From positions 109,312,570 through 109,376,569 of the forward strand of contig JBAIZL010000003.1 of the NCBI GenBank assembly GCA_036971475.1: a stretch of 64,000 nucleotides of DNA, given 5' to 3'. The stretch is from Prosapia bicincta (Eukaryota > Arthropoda > Insecta > Hemiptera > Cercopidae). Below the pieces are notes generated by a model, which was not told where the DNA came from, did no database searches, and saw only the letters and a list, made by a program, of their open reading frames with translations. The stretch's first letter is position 1. Every line of letters begins with the position of its first letter. Of the stretch, positions 11,346 to 23,850 are shown in pieces. A program made the position numbers and the translations under genes.

Positions 11346-11349
<4 letters not shown>

Positions 11350-12528
11350 ATGTTAAATTTATAAATATTAATAAACAAAAATTAATAGTAATAATAAAAT
11401 CTAAACAATAACAGTAAGCAATACTTCCAAAAGTTGACCCAGCAAAAGCCGACAAAGTTATTCATTAAACAAAAAAAAAGTTTGAAAAAAAACTAGTTAA
11501 GGAAATAAACAATTTGTAAAACCCTTAGAGAACTAGGGTAGAGTTTTTTGTTGGGATTTAGAAAGTTGAATGGGACGGGAGAGAACGACGGATATGTCAC
11601 GTACACTTTTAAAAAAATAATAATTTATAGGACAGTTTTACTGCAAACTTTCAAAGATAACGGATAGTTTAAAAAAAAAAATATAACGTACAAATTTCAA
11701 ATTTGATTGGTGGAAGCCAAGATTGATGTTTTTCATTGGGTAGAAAATGAACGAGAAGGGGAAGTACGCGGTAAACAGATTCAAGTGCAGAAAAAGAAGG
11801 GCAGTCTTCTTCCGACCAAAAAAGTAGATGGACGTGTGTGGATGTTGCCTAAAGAAAGTGTGTGGTATTAGGAATTATAAACAAAAATAAGTAATTTAAA
11901 TATCAATAAATGTTGTGTTAAGAAGTTGGTGTTTAGTTAAATTATTAAATTTATAATCACAGCGTAATAAAGATATCCTTGAGTCAGAGTACCAGATACC
12001 AATTGTGAGTTAAGTGTTACAAAAGTCGTCGAACTAATGCCAAGGCTTAAGGAAACACAAAAAAGGAAAGAACGTCACTCCACTTGAGTAAAAACTTTAA
12101 TTAAAAACTAATTAAACAACTAAATATCTTGTCAATAAAAACAAATATTTCTAATATACAAGTAACATAAAACATAAGTAAAGACATAAAAAAAAAGAAA
12201 AACTATAACTCTAAAATTAAAGAAAAAAGTAATTTCATAAGGCAAGAACCTAAGCACGCCCCAAAAGTTTTACAATTTTATTAGCCGGACAAATTTACAT
12301 AATAATAAATAAAGTGAATGAAAATAAATAACAGGTTGTTTACCTTATAAGATTTTGGTTCGACAATATAGTCTTAAATAATTGTGTAACTAAACGTAGA
12401 TTTAACGTTTTACTTTGTATTTAACTGGCAACGGTAATTAATAATGTTCTGGACTATTAAAGAAATTGTAAACAATAACTAAACTATTAAACAATAAACT
12501 ATTATAAACAATAAAAAGACTTTCTAAC
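11346..12528. other. AT-rich sequence, no gene recognised
   Basis: No coding signal or repeat match found. A GC-richer patch at 11560-11870 contains no frame or motif I can name. Confidence 0.4.
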
Positions 12529-13680
12529 TAACATCAAGAATTATGTTTATAGAATACAGGCCTAGCCTAAACACGTGTGAGCATTTAAGTAAAAGAGGAA
12601 AAAAGATTTTTAAACTTAATATTCGTTTACTTTATAATGATAGTTTTACAGAATTATTTATTTTAAGAATTTTCGCTTCAAGAAATCAAATGATTTGAAG
12701 CCAGTCATTTGGGTTACATGAATACCTTACTTTATGTCATTAATAAATACAAACCGCGTTGAGAATACAAGAGATTTACATACAGTTTTAAAGATTCTAA
12801 ATATAAATGTAAGCAGAATTAAAACTGATATTTTTAACTGATCAGAACAGTTGTGAGTTACATTACACGAAAGATATTTTGCACATATGTTATGATATTT
12901 ACATATATTTGTAATTTGGGAAAGATAACCTATACAACCTTAAAACATATATAAATTAATTGTTATGCATAACTAGTAAATAATAGAAATGATATCAAAT
13001 AATATCTATCAAATACAGTAACTTTACTACAACATACATATAATTTTATATAGACTTAGGCTACATAAATATGATTAGGGCGTGATAAATGTATTTGTGT
13101 CATTTAAATCTTTTGCTTTATAACAAATGTAAAATCTTTGGCTTGATAAAAATAATTTTACAAAACAGTAAAGGAAACCTGAAAGATATTTCATATTAGA
13201 AACCATTTACACTTACTTTTAATCTGAAAACCTTCACACAAAATGCAAAATAGCAACACATTCACCAAAGTTTCATACTAATGAGAAAATATAACCTACA
13301 AGCTAATAAACGCACAGGTCGAATAAACAGCTGATTCCATTGTTGTGCAAAGTCTAGATCCCAGCGATAAGAATTCGTCACTTTAGTTGGCTGTGGCCGC
13401 CTCGACATTCTTCTTCTTGATTACTATCGTAAGTTGATACGTTGACAATAAGTGTGACAGCATGAATGGTTTGTTTTATATTTAGACAGGTAATTGTATT
13501 GTGTTGTATATTTATTCTTTCTCTTTCGGCAAATCTTGCATATGGAAAAAAATTAAGAAGAGTAGATGGGAAAATATTTTGAACGTATCTGGATTGTTGA
13601 GAAGGATCATGGATCCCCCTAGTGGATTAGCCAAAACCTCGGATAAACCAATCCTAACCTTCACTTTCCAAAAATAAAAG
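12529..13680 (+). repeat. AT-rich dispersed repeat, copy B
   Basis: Aligns with copy A from about 2377 and with copy C from about 27417. It continues past the end of A, sharing CAGTGGAT-like sequence and GACGGGTGTA with copy C to about 13690. Further blocks match later: 14040-14125 with 28735-28815, and 14275-14355 with 3525-3610. Copy B therefore preserves the order linking the repeat body, the foldback at 14800-15010 and the tail to 15330. Confidence 0.75.
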
Positions 13681-14121
13681 AGACGGGTGTATCCCCAATA
13701 TTTTTATGTCCGTTGTAAACTACTTACGTTAGATAATTTAGATATTCAGTAAATGGTTTTAGCAAATGAACAACCATTTTTAATTCCTTTATTTACTTCA
13801 CTCTCATTTTATATGTATTTGGATCAAATTTGCAATCGTTAATAAAATGACTTTCATTTAACCATTCAAGTTCAAATACATTTTTAAAACATTTTTAAAT
13901 GAGTTTTTTTCAAATATTAATTCAATAAGTAATTCTAATGAATTAGTTTTAGTTTTATATGGGGAGGAATACTTTTTACGAAAGGGGCAAGGTATGCAAT
14001 ATAGTTACTTGGCTTGAAGTAATAGTTATATGGCCCTTTGGCTTGAAATAAATAACATATGATTTCATTAAACAGCTGATTTTATGTTACAGGTTATGTG
14101 GTAGAACAGTCGTTTTAACGC

Positions 14122-14124
<3 letters not shown>

Positions 14125-14178
<54 letters not shown>
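14125..14178. repeat. TA microsatellite
   Basis: An uninterrupted run of TA dinucleotides of about 54 bp inside repeat copy B. Confidence 0.95.
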
Positions 14179-14180
<2 letters not shown>

Positions 14181-14355
14181 AGGGGAATACATTTTTCGAA
14201 GAAAAATCAGAGTATCTATTATATAAATAGATTGTAGCTGCATTTAACTTTAATAGTTTTTAAAAAAATGTGTCTCGCTCTTTAGCTATTTACATTTTTT
14301 GTGAAATTAAATTATTGTTCATTTTTATTACCCAGGTCTGGGTCCCCAAAACCCG

Positions 14356-14800
14356 CCAAGCCCTCTTGGCAGCCAACCTCTAGCGAGCTGCCTCCGTCTC
14401 ACATGCGCATGAGGTTAGTATGCCTAACGCGAGTGAAGTAAACGGAATTGATTGCCCATGTACCAAGCTCGTAAGCTCTTTCCATTTAGAACAGGAGATA
14501 GTGAAATGAAACAGTGAGTATCGTGCTAAGATCGGGATATAAATACCTGGAAAGAAAGAAACCCTGCTAGGAGAAATCCCGCTACAGATCATGCAGGAAC
14601 CCTGGGGACTGGATCACTTTATGCTAAGGAATAAGGAGGGGTATTACCTTACAAATGCTATGGCCTGAATGTCATGCATCCCTTCTTCTGCTGCCTACTC
14701 GAAACTGAAGAGACATGCAATGAAATTAGTACTTCCGTTGGGGCTAATCTACGACCCTGGAGGTATATTTTAAAACTTAAGTCTACAAATGAAATTAGGA
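14356..14800. other. GC-richer insertion specific to copy B, unidentified
   Basis: Copies A and B agree up to the CCCAAAACCC segment (3585-3600 and 14345-14355) and again at the foldback, but this interval has no counterpart in A. It is richer in G and C than its surroundings. Short open frames on both strands show no recognised motif. It could be a SINE or a transposon fragment. Confidence 0.4.
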
Positions 14801-15010
14801 CTTTTTTGAAAATCTTTTCACACAACCTCTAGCTACAATTATTTTTATTGTAGAGTTATGTACATTTCGGTCATACCGTAACCATTCTCAGAGACATGAC
14901 AACACATACTGTGTCATGTCTATGAGGATGGTTACTTTGTATCCGAAATGTAGGTCTACATAAAACGGGAATAAAAATATTTGTGGTTAGAATTTGTGTG
15001 TATTATTTAT
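14800..15010. mobile_element. Palindromic foldback element (copy in repeat B)
   Basis: Second copy of the foldback at 3638-3846. The central stem pairs 14887-14901 with 14912-14926 with one mismatch. The right arm reads ATCCGAAATGTA where the first copy reads ATCCGAGATGTA. Similarity to the first locus continues to about 15330. Confidence 0.75.
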
Positions 15011-15689
15011 TAAAATACATCTGTAAATACTTTTTTTAATGTTAAAATATAAATAGTTCTAAATGAGTAAAGGTTTATCCTGTTATAGCCACTCTAGTCC
15101 TTTAGAACAATCTGTGATATGACAGTAACACTTATGGCAATAGCTATAGGTCAATCTTTGTAAGCTGACCCTTGGGTATTAGATAGAAATTGTTTATTAG
15201 GCCTCTAGAAAACATCAGGCTCTGCCACCCCTCATTGGGGCTTCAAATCGCAGCCAACCCTTAGACAATCCTATTAGCATACTTCCATGAATGCCCTATT
15301 TACGGTTGGTGCTATTTTTACTATATATTAAAAAGTATTAATAAGTAACAAAATAATGTACCAACACTATGAGTGAGCAGAATTCTGAGGGTCATTGTTT
15401 ATGAAAATGACCTGCGAGCACTTGCACCCACAGCTCGTCTTTGGACTCTCACCAAGGCCCTCAGGCCCCAAGGGCCAGCTTATAATTAAATTTACCAACA
15501 AATATTACATATTTAAATGCTGCAAAAGTTTGCTCTAATATGAAGCTATTTTGAATTTGCTTCTTTACACACTATAGCCAGGAAATGAAACAATTTATAA
15601 AGTAAAATTTCACTTATCCCAAAATTATGCTATTGCCAATAATGGGTCAGCTGTTTTTGCAGGTGTGTGTGTGTGAAAAAAATTTCACC

Positions 15690-18600
15690 AACAGTCTAAA
15701 TAGAAAGTCCTGTGTGAACCAAATTAAGAATGCGTAAATTCTGACTACATTAAAAAGGCTCTAATTTTATTTTTAATTTTAAAAATGTTGAATAATAAAT
15801 AAGTAAAGTGGATATCATAGGGATTCTAAAACTAAAACGAAATCTTAAAAAAACAAACCATCTATGTAGAAAGTCCTGTGTGAAGCAAAACAATACTGTA
15901 ACAAAAACGCTGACAACATTAAATCTGTCTTTTTTTAGTAATTTCAAAAATGGTAAAATACAAACAGTAAAAGGTGGCCATCATGGGGTTTCTAAAACTA
16001 TAACGAAATTTAATAAACGAACAAACTATGTAGAAAGTTCTAAGTGATGCAAAACAAGAATGAGTGAACCTATAGACATTAAAAACATACTTTTTTGTTG
16101 ATTCCATCTTCACGTGAGCTTCTAGTTTAGAAAAAAAAATTAAATACAAATAAATCAAGTGGATATCATGTGGATTCCAAATTAAAACTAAATAACAAAA
16201 ACAAAGAGTCTAAATATAAAGTCATGTGTGAAGCAAAACAAAATTGCCTAAAACATTTTATTTTGTTAATATTTCAAAAATTACAAAATAAGTAAAGTGG
16301 ATATCATTGCGATTCAGAAACTAAAAATAAATATTTAAAACAATCAGTCTGAATAGAAAGTCCTGAGTGAAGCTAAATAAGACTGGATAAATCTCCAATG
16401 ACAATAAAAACGACCTTATCTTCTTATTAATTTCAAAAATAATAAAATACAAATAAGTAAAGTGGATATTAGAGCCATTCTCAATCTAGAAAAAATTACA
16501 AAAACAAACAGTCTGTATTGAAAGTCCAGTGTGAAACTAAACAAGAATGCGTAAGAACCTGTAAAAATTATAAACATCCTAAAAAAATGAAATACAAATA
16601 ATTAAAGTTGATATCATGGTGATTCCAAATCAAAACTAAATAACGAAATCCAAGAACCTAAATAGAAAGTCCAGTGTGAAACAAAAAAAGACTGCGTAAA
16701 ACTCTGACGACATAAAAACGTCTTCTTATTTATTAATTTCAAAACTATTAAACTACAAAAATGTAAAGTGGAAATCTTGAGGATTCCAAATGTAAAACTA
16801 AATAACAAAAACCAACAGTCTGGATTGAAAGTCCTATGTAAAGCAAAAAGTGACTGTTTAAAATTCAGACGACATTAAAAAAGTCTTATTTTTCTAAATA
16901 AACTTCGAAAATGTAAAAAACAAATAAGTAATCAAATAAGTAAAGTGGATATCATGAGCATTCCAAATCTCAAAATAATTACAAAAACAAACAGTCTAGA
17001 TAGGAAGCAAAACAATACTGAGTAATATTGTAACGACAATAACGGCTTTTCTTTTAATAATTTCAAAAATGGTAAAATACAAATAAATAAAGTGGATAAC
17101 ATAAGGGTTCCTAAACTAAAACTAAATAATAAAACAAACAGTCAGGATAGATAGTTTGTAAGACAAAAAAGACAGTCTGGATAGATAAGCAAAATAAGAC
17201 TGCATAAAACTCTGACGATAATAAAAAAGTCTTATTATTTCATTAGTTTCATATTGGTAAAATACAAATAAGTAAAGTGGATAAAGTAAATGGAGTAAAG
17301 TAGTAAACTAAATAATAAAAATTATACAGTCTGGATAGAAAGTCCTGTGTGAAGCTAAGCTTGATAGCATAAAACTACTAGTGTAAAACTTTAAAAACGT
17401 AATATTGGTTTATTAATTTAAAGAATGGGTAAGTACAACAGGGTAAAGTGGATATCATGGGGATTACATATCTAAAACTGAATATCAAAAACAACCAATC
17501 ACAATAAAAAGTCCTGAGTGAAGAAAAACAACACATAAAATACCGGAAACATTAAAAACAAAAGTGAAATAGATATCACAGTAACTTGAAAACTAAAACT
17601 AAATAATGTAAATAAACAGTCTGGATAGAAAGTCTTGTGTGAAGCTGAACTAGATTGTGTAAAACTCTGACGACAATAAAAACGTCGTTTTTTTTATAAA
17701 GGTAAAAAATATTAAACTACAAATATGTAAAAAGGATATCTTGATGATTCCATTTAAAAAAATGTAAAATGAAAAAAGTAAAATGGATATCATGGAGATT
17801 CCGAAAACTGAAACTAAATAATAAAAGCAAACAGTCTAGATAGAAATTCCTGTGTGAAGCTAAACTAGATTTTGTAAAACTCTGACGACATTAAAAACGA
17901 TTTATGTTTTTTTATTAATTTAGATAATGTTGTTAAAAAAATAAGTAAAATGGATATAATGGGGATTCCAAAACTAAAACGAAATTGAAAAAACAAATCG
18001 TCTAGTTAGAAAGTATTGTGTGAAGCACAACAAGACTGCCTAAAACTTTTACGACATTAAAAATGTCTTATTATTTTATTAATTTAAACAAAGGTAAAAT
18101 ACAAATAAGTAAAGTGGATGTCACAAGGATTCGAAAATTAAATAGCAAAAACAAACAGTCTAAGTAGAAAGTCAGGTGTGAAGTAAAAAGAGACAGTTTA
18201 AAATTCTGACGACATTAAAACTTTCATATTTTTATATTAATTTCAAAAATGTAAAATACAAATAAGTAAAGTGGATATCATGGACATTCCAAATCTAAAA
18301 CTAAATAACAAAATTCAAGAGCCTAGCTAGAAATTCCTGTGTGAAACTAGTTTGTTATGTGTGTAATTATTAACAACTAATTTTATGTGGGATTTTGAGT
18401 TCACTATTTTGACTATTGAGTTTAGATAGATAGTAATTTGTAAAGCAAAACAAGCATACGTAAAACTCTGACCACCTAAAAAACGTCTTATTTTTTTAAT
18501 AACTTAAAGAACTTTACAAATAGGTAAAGTGGATATGATAGGGATTCAAAAACTAAAATTAATAACAAAATCAAGTACTGTGTTAAGCAAAACAAAACTG

Positions 18601-19080
18601 CGTATAACTCTGAAGATATTAAAAAAGTCTTATTTTTTAATTAATTTAAAATTGTTAAAATACTAATAATAAAGTGTGCATCATGGGGTCTCTAAAAATA
18701 AAACAAAATTAAAAAGAAAACAGTCTATGTAGAAAGTCCAGTGTGAAGCAAAACAAGACTGCATAGGACCCTGATGACATTAAAAACATCCTTTTTATTA
18801 AAAAAAATAATGAAATACAAATAAATAAAGTGGAAACTTTTTATTTTTTTAATAATTTCAAAACTGTTAATCTACAAACGAGGAGAGCGGATATCTTGAG
18901 GATTCCAAAACTAAAACTAAATAATAAATCCAACAGTCTGGATAAAAAGTCCTGTGTAAAGCAAAAAGCGACTGTGTAAAACTGTGACGACATTATTAAC
19001 AAAATATTGTTTTTTAACTAAAAAAAGTTAAAATACGAATTAGTAAGGTGGATGTCATGGGAATTGGTGTAAATGTCATG
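15690..19080 (+). repeat. Degenerate satellite array, ~160-bp monomer, about 22 units
   Basis: A block containing AGTGGATATCATGG-like sequence, then CTAAAACTAAATAAC, then an A-rich stretch with CAGTCT, AGAAAGTCCTGTGTGAAGC, AAGACTG and CTGACGACATTAAAAA recurs head to tail. The GGATATC landmark occurs near 15810, 15970, 16158, 16296, 16461, 16608, 16768, 16945, 17090, 17276, 17448, 17568, 17732, 17783, 17950, 18114, 18271, 18528, 18672, 18830, 18887 and 19048. Most intervals are 140-190 bp. The 51- and 57-bp intervals mark internal deletions, and the 257-bp one an insertion near 18345-18440. Monomers are strongly diverged and non-coding. Confidence 0.9.
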
Positions 19081-19436
19081 TGAATTCTGTATTTTAACAA
19101 AATCGTGTGCTTTCTCAATCATCTACAGAATCTCTTTAACTTCCACACACAAAATCTGTATGGCATTAGAAAACAAAAAAATAAGTTGTTGACAAGGAAC
19201 TGTCACATGTTCACTATTCTTGAGTCAAAATAAATGGAATTTTACCATTTGGTAAAAGAGCTTCAAGCCTTAATATTTTATCACACACATAATACAACTA
19301 GTTCCTGAGTATAATTCCACTATAGAAACTTCACTGTCACTGTTTACATGAGTAGTTACACTATTATACCAAACTGGCAGATGGTTTAAAGTTACTATCC
19401 TCTTTATAAATGAATTTATTGTATTTTCATACATAC

Positions 19437-19591
19437 CAAGTTTTGGCAGCTTCTTCAAATAGCAAGGTGTCATTAGCCAGTAATTTGCTTGCAATTGTGA
19501 GACCAACTCGAATGTTCTGTTGGTATTGTTGGATTTTCGGTCTATTTTCTGGCGAGTATTGAATTATATGGTACCTGAGGCTTCCAAGTTT
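19437..19591 (-). CDS. Possible host exon or gene fragment, unidentified
   Basis: The minus strand has an open stretch of about 51 codons reading through RYHIIQYSPENRP and IASKLLANDTLLFEEAAKTW. It ends at a good splice-donor-like GTATGT (19436-19431), and the only nearby candidate acceptor is a weak AG just upstream of 19591. The residues look protein-like and not random, but I do not recognise the family and no partner exon is convincing. It may be part of a host gene, a processed fragment or an unidentified transposon. The plus strand here is the end of the satellite's flank, so coding on the minus strand is independent of it. Confidence 0.25.
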
Positions 19592-19599
19592 CTATTACT

Positions 19600-20400
19600 A
19601 ATCTGCAAAGGCAAGATTCATCAGCAAATATAGAGTTTATCTTCTGTATTATTATGATTGGATGACCTTTTTGTTTACTTGTAAAAATCCTGATGGAATA
19701 TTAGTCCTTGCTTGACTTTGAGGACATAAATTATACAATTTAAATATCTATATTATAACAAAAAGCAAAATATAAAGATATAACTCAGTTTCAGATTTTT
19801 CTATGATTCTTTGGATAATGTTTTGATAAAATGAGCATAAAAATCTGAAAAACTAATCATCCATATTAAATCTAAATATTGAAATACTGGATGTTTAGTG
19901 TTACTATTAAAAGAAAAAAATATTACTGTAATTAAAAAGGCTTCCTTGCCATACAAAAACATGATGTATACCTTGAACCACTTAGAAGTAAGTACAGGCT
20001 GTCAAAGTTTTGTAAGTGTACACACAGTAAACGGATTTGGCGGGAGATACGATGCGAGATCACAGTATCCTGATTTGGTGGGAGATCACAGTAGAGATAC
20101 GATGGCGGGAGAAATAGTAATGCAGGTAGTACAGCAGTAGAAGAGGGACAGATGACTAGCTAAAAAAAAAAAACTCTTCTGTTGTGAATTTAGTAGTTCA
20201 CCATCTATTTAATTACATTTAATGTACACAATATTTAACTGGCTTTGATTTTAGAGAAATCATTTAATCGCTAAATAAACTGAAGTTTAAAAAAATCTTG
20301 CTAATATACCTAGAAATTTATAAATTTATATTAAGCTTCCAACTACAACTAAATATATATAAAATCTGTTAAATTGTTAGAAAAGTTAAGATGGTTCAGC
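19600..20400. other. No gene recognised
   Basis: AT-rich sequence. A short patch at 20030-20115 repeats GGGAGAT and GATACGATG in imperfect tandem; nothing else stands out. Confidence 0.4.
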
Positions 20401-20669
20401 TAGCAAAGCTAAAAATTCTTTATCTGCTTAAATTTACAACGATTCCCACTAAGTAGAAGCACTAGTATTAAAACTGTACCATTTGAAATGATATTAACCG
20501 AATTAAACAATCCTTCAGTAACAAAACAAATGATTTGTCTGCCATGTTGCCAAATTCTGTCCCCGAGCATATACCTGCTTTATATCGCAAGTCGCTCACA
20601 ATCTGGTCTGGATTAGATATTACTGTAAACCTGCCAAGCAGAAGGACCAGTAGTTTTAAGAATTTGAAA

Positions 20670-21152
20670 CGTTGGAAATAATACATTCCAGCTACAATGA
20701 TCATATTAGAATATACACTGATCACTCACTTGACCAACAAAAGAGAACATCCGGTCCAGCTTTTTTCAATGAATCTACTGATATCTGCTTTTACATCCCT
20801 GCGCCCTCTAGTATGGACACAGAGCTTCTAACACTAAATGCTGCATTAGCAACTAGCTTCTAAACGGCGGAGGAGAAAATAACATACTCCAGATTCTCTT
20901 AAATTCATCCACAGGGGAATATTCCTTTCGCATTGCTGAATTAAGAAAATTTGTCATCAACCTGAAGGACATGGGGAAGGACATAATTCTTCAATGGATA
21001 CCCGCGCATTGTGGAATACCAGGAAACGAGAGGGCCGATGAAACAGCTAAAGCCGCATCCCATTTGTACCCAACATTTAGAGCCAAGTGTTAACTCATGT
21101 ATTGTGAAGTCTTGGAAAATAAATACTTTCATAAATGTTGGACTGAATCTTA
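20670..21152 (+). pseudogene. LINE RNase H domain fragment
   Basis: Plus-strand frames, joined across several stops, carry IRIYTDHSLDQQ (first RNase H Asp), SSMDTELLTLNAAL (the Glu) and later DIILQWIPAHCGIPGNERAD followed by ETAKAA (the His and last Asp). These are the signature boxes of the RNase H domain at the end of many non-LTR retrotransposon ORF2 proteins. The usual TDGS is TDHS, and in-frame stops separate the boxes. The fragment stops where Penelope-like block copy 2 begins at about 21173, which may have truncated it. No reverse-transcriptase motif is visible upstream. Confidence 0.8.
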
Positions 21153-21494
21153 GAAAGAAGAGGCCAGAGAACGTCAATAAAAATTGATATTTTGTATAAT
21201 TATTAGAATTGAAATTATTTTAGCTCATATTGAAATTAAATAAATTCCAAAACTATAAATATTTATTGTCATTTAAAAGTTTGCTAGATAATGATAATAT
21301 GCTAAATTTCATACAATGGTGCAATATATTGCAGCAAAAATATTGACAAAAACCAATCCACAAAAATAACTAATATTACCTAAGTTAACTCTAAATAGAC
21401 CTTTATGTACCTTTCTATGACCATTCCGTCATCAGAGAATCCTACTAAATTAACATCCAGAATACAAAAATGCTCTATTTAAAGGTATTGCTGT

Positions 21495-22487
21495 TGTAAC
21501 ACACTTTAGATGGTATTACATATTAAATTGGAAATTTCATTAAACAATCGAGAATGTATTCAAAAATTGTAACAATATACAACTATATCAAAAAATTGTG
21601 ATTTATTAGAAATATTTTTAATGAAATCTCTGGTTGATAGTGACATCTGTCGGAAGAGTTTGAAAACAAGTAATTTAAAGTAGGGATGCGCCCACTCTGA
21701 TGCGCGGTAGCTGGGGAAGGTTGCTTGCAACGATAGTTTAACTCTCTTTTAGCCAAAATGTGAAAGGCAACGGACGTATCCGAGAGCGAGGAAATTTTCT
21801 TTAGTTTTCAAAATTTAATGTAATACTCATTTTCTTAAATATGTTATAATCATGGTGTAGAAGACAGCGTACGTAGCCAAGTACAAAAAGTTGGGACGTT
21901 GAAGGTATTTCGTGAGACTTTTCCACTAGAAGGATACGAGGCTACGACATGTGAATACGGCTAAGTGGACGATTTATTACAAAATTTAAAATGTTAGACT
22001 GTTTAACTCAAATTAATGAACCTAGAACTTTTCAACAAGTATATGAATGTAATTTATGCATCATTTGGTGCACTTATGTTCACCTTGAATTGTAAGATTT
22101 TAATATAAAAAAAAGCAAATAAATTCGAGTACAGATCCATTTTCAGCCATTGATTGATTGCTATACATACAATTTCATAGGTCAAATATTAAATGTTCAA
22201 TAATCCGTAACTGATGCAATGTCTAGAAATTTGTATCATGATTATAATTTATGTTATTTTTTGTTAAATAAAATGAGTGTAATTTGCTTTAATTGAATTA
22301 AAAAGAGTAATTATTTAACCAGCACACAATTCCATGCATTTCAAGTTAATAAGCCTTTAAATAATAATTTAATAAGACATTGCAGGTAATTTTCTAAATA
22401 TGTAACTATAAACTGCAATATTTAAAATCAGCCTTAACTCATAAGAATTAGAGCTAAAATAATAAAATAAAAATAAAAACAGTTACA
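21495..22487. mobile_element. Solo LTR, 993 bp, with 4-bp target duplication
   Basis: The insert begins TGTAAC and ends GTTACA, inverted ends of the TG...CA type used by LTR retrotransposons. It is flanked by CTGT at 21491-21494 and 22488-22491. The paralogous block at 8376-8379 has a single CTGT with no insert, which defines both boundaries. There is no coding sequence. An A-rich stretch with AATAAAA lies near the right end (22460-22478). A 4-bp duplication fits Gypsy-type or similar integrases; the parent family is unknown and this LTR is unlike those at 28852 and 31738. Confidence 0.85.
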
Positions 22488-22933
22488 CTGTCATTCATCA
22501 TGTGAAGCCATGTGTGCAGAAAATACATTTCTTTCTATAGTGGGGAAATGTGAACTTAATGGAGAAATGATTGAAACAGTTGTGACTCCAATAGACAACA
22601 CTAAACCATTTTAAATTTAGTGAGTTTAACAAAATGATGTGGGGAATCTTGAAAGTTTTAATTCTAGTGAAATTTGTGTTTTCTTAGTTTAGTTTATGTA
22701 GTTCTCATATATCAGACTGAATATTCTAAAGTATTGTGAGAATTTATCCTGGTGAACTGGGCATAAGCAGAGTGAACCCACGAAGCAAAAGTGACAGAAA
22801 AAGTTAGAAGACAGAATTAATGCGAAGTAAAAACACACATTACAATTGTACGCCATGGTGTCAAAATATTGTAATAAAATTTATTGTAAACAAATTTACT
22901 AGGTATTAATTACAAATCCAAATTTGTACATCC

Positions 22934-23850
22934 TAATTAATACAAAAAGCCACCACCAAAGACCAAGACTCACTTCGACATGACACAAAAATCCTAAACA
23001 AACACAAAAATATAAACAACTAAAACATAAACAATTAAATTAAAATTGCTGCAAACATAAAAGAAAAGGCTCAACTAAACAAATTCACACTCATCACAGA
23101 AGACAAAGGCAACACAACAGTATTTATTAATACAAACAGCCTAAATGAGAAAATCAATGAATACATAATATATAATAATATAATACAACTACATACAGAT
23201 CCAACTGAGAAATATCACAAACCGTCAACAAACTAATTAATACATCCAAATACATTATCAGAAAAAACAAAAAATACCACCTAAAACAAATCCACCCTAA
23301 AGCAACTACCCTCCTCGCTCTCCTTAAAATTCCCAAACCCAATGTCCCCATCCGAGCCATCATCAACTACCAGAATACCCCTGCACATAAACTAGCAAAA
23401 TACATGGACAAAATAAATCTAATAACTTGAACACAGAGACACACATAAAAAACAGAACACACCTCATAAATTAAATAAAAGACATACACTTAGTACACAA
23501 TTCAACACTACTATCACTCGACATAGCAAACATGTACACCAACATGCCTGTATCCGAGACCCTCAATATCCTAGAGACTCAATTAATACAGTACAACATA
23601 CTAAACACCCATCCGAAATCCTAAACATCATCTAAACCAGCACCAAACAAAACTATTTCAACTGCAACTCAAACTTCTATTAACAACCAGATGGTCTACC
23701 CATGGGAAGCCCTATCAGCAGTGTCCTAAGCGTAATTTGTTCCTACAACAAATAGAAAACACCAAGATACTCACAAACAATACACACGCACACAAAATCA
23801 TTTACTGGCACAGATACGTCGATGATATCATAAGACTACAGAGGCAACAC
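22934..23850 (+). pseudogene. Penelope-like element reverse transcriptase, decayed
   Basis: The start parallels copy 1 (INTNSLNEKINEY region). After 23420 it continues into boxes missing from copy 1: LLSLDIANMYTNMPVSE (first catalytic Asp box), DGLPMGSPISS, and IIYWHRYVDDII with the YVDD active site at 23815-23826. Several stops and frameshifts separate these boxes, so the gene is dead. No GIY-YIG endonuclease motif, expected at the C-terminus of canonical Penelope elements, is recognisable after YVDD. The coding strand is A/C-rich, as in copy 1. Confidence 0.85.

Noticed and set aside
15690..19080. CRISPR-like or gene-cluster reading of the repeated array
   Set aside because: Monomers are about 160 bp, diverged throughout and head to tail, without short identical repeats separated by unique spacers. 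The setting is eukaryotic. Short open frames on both strands do not persist between monomers.
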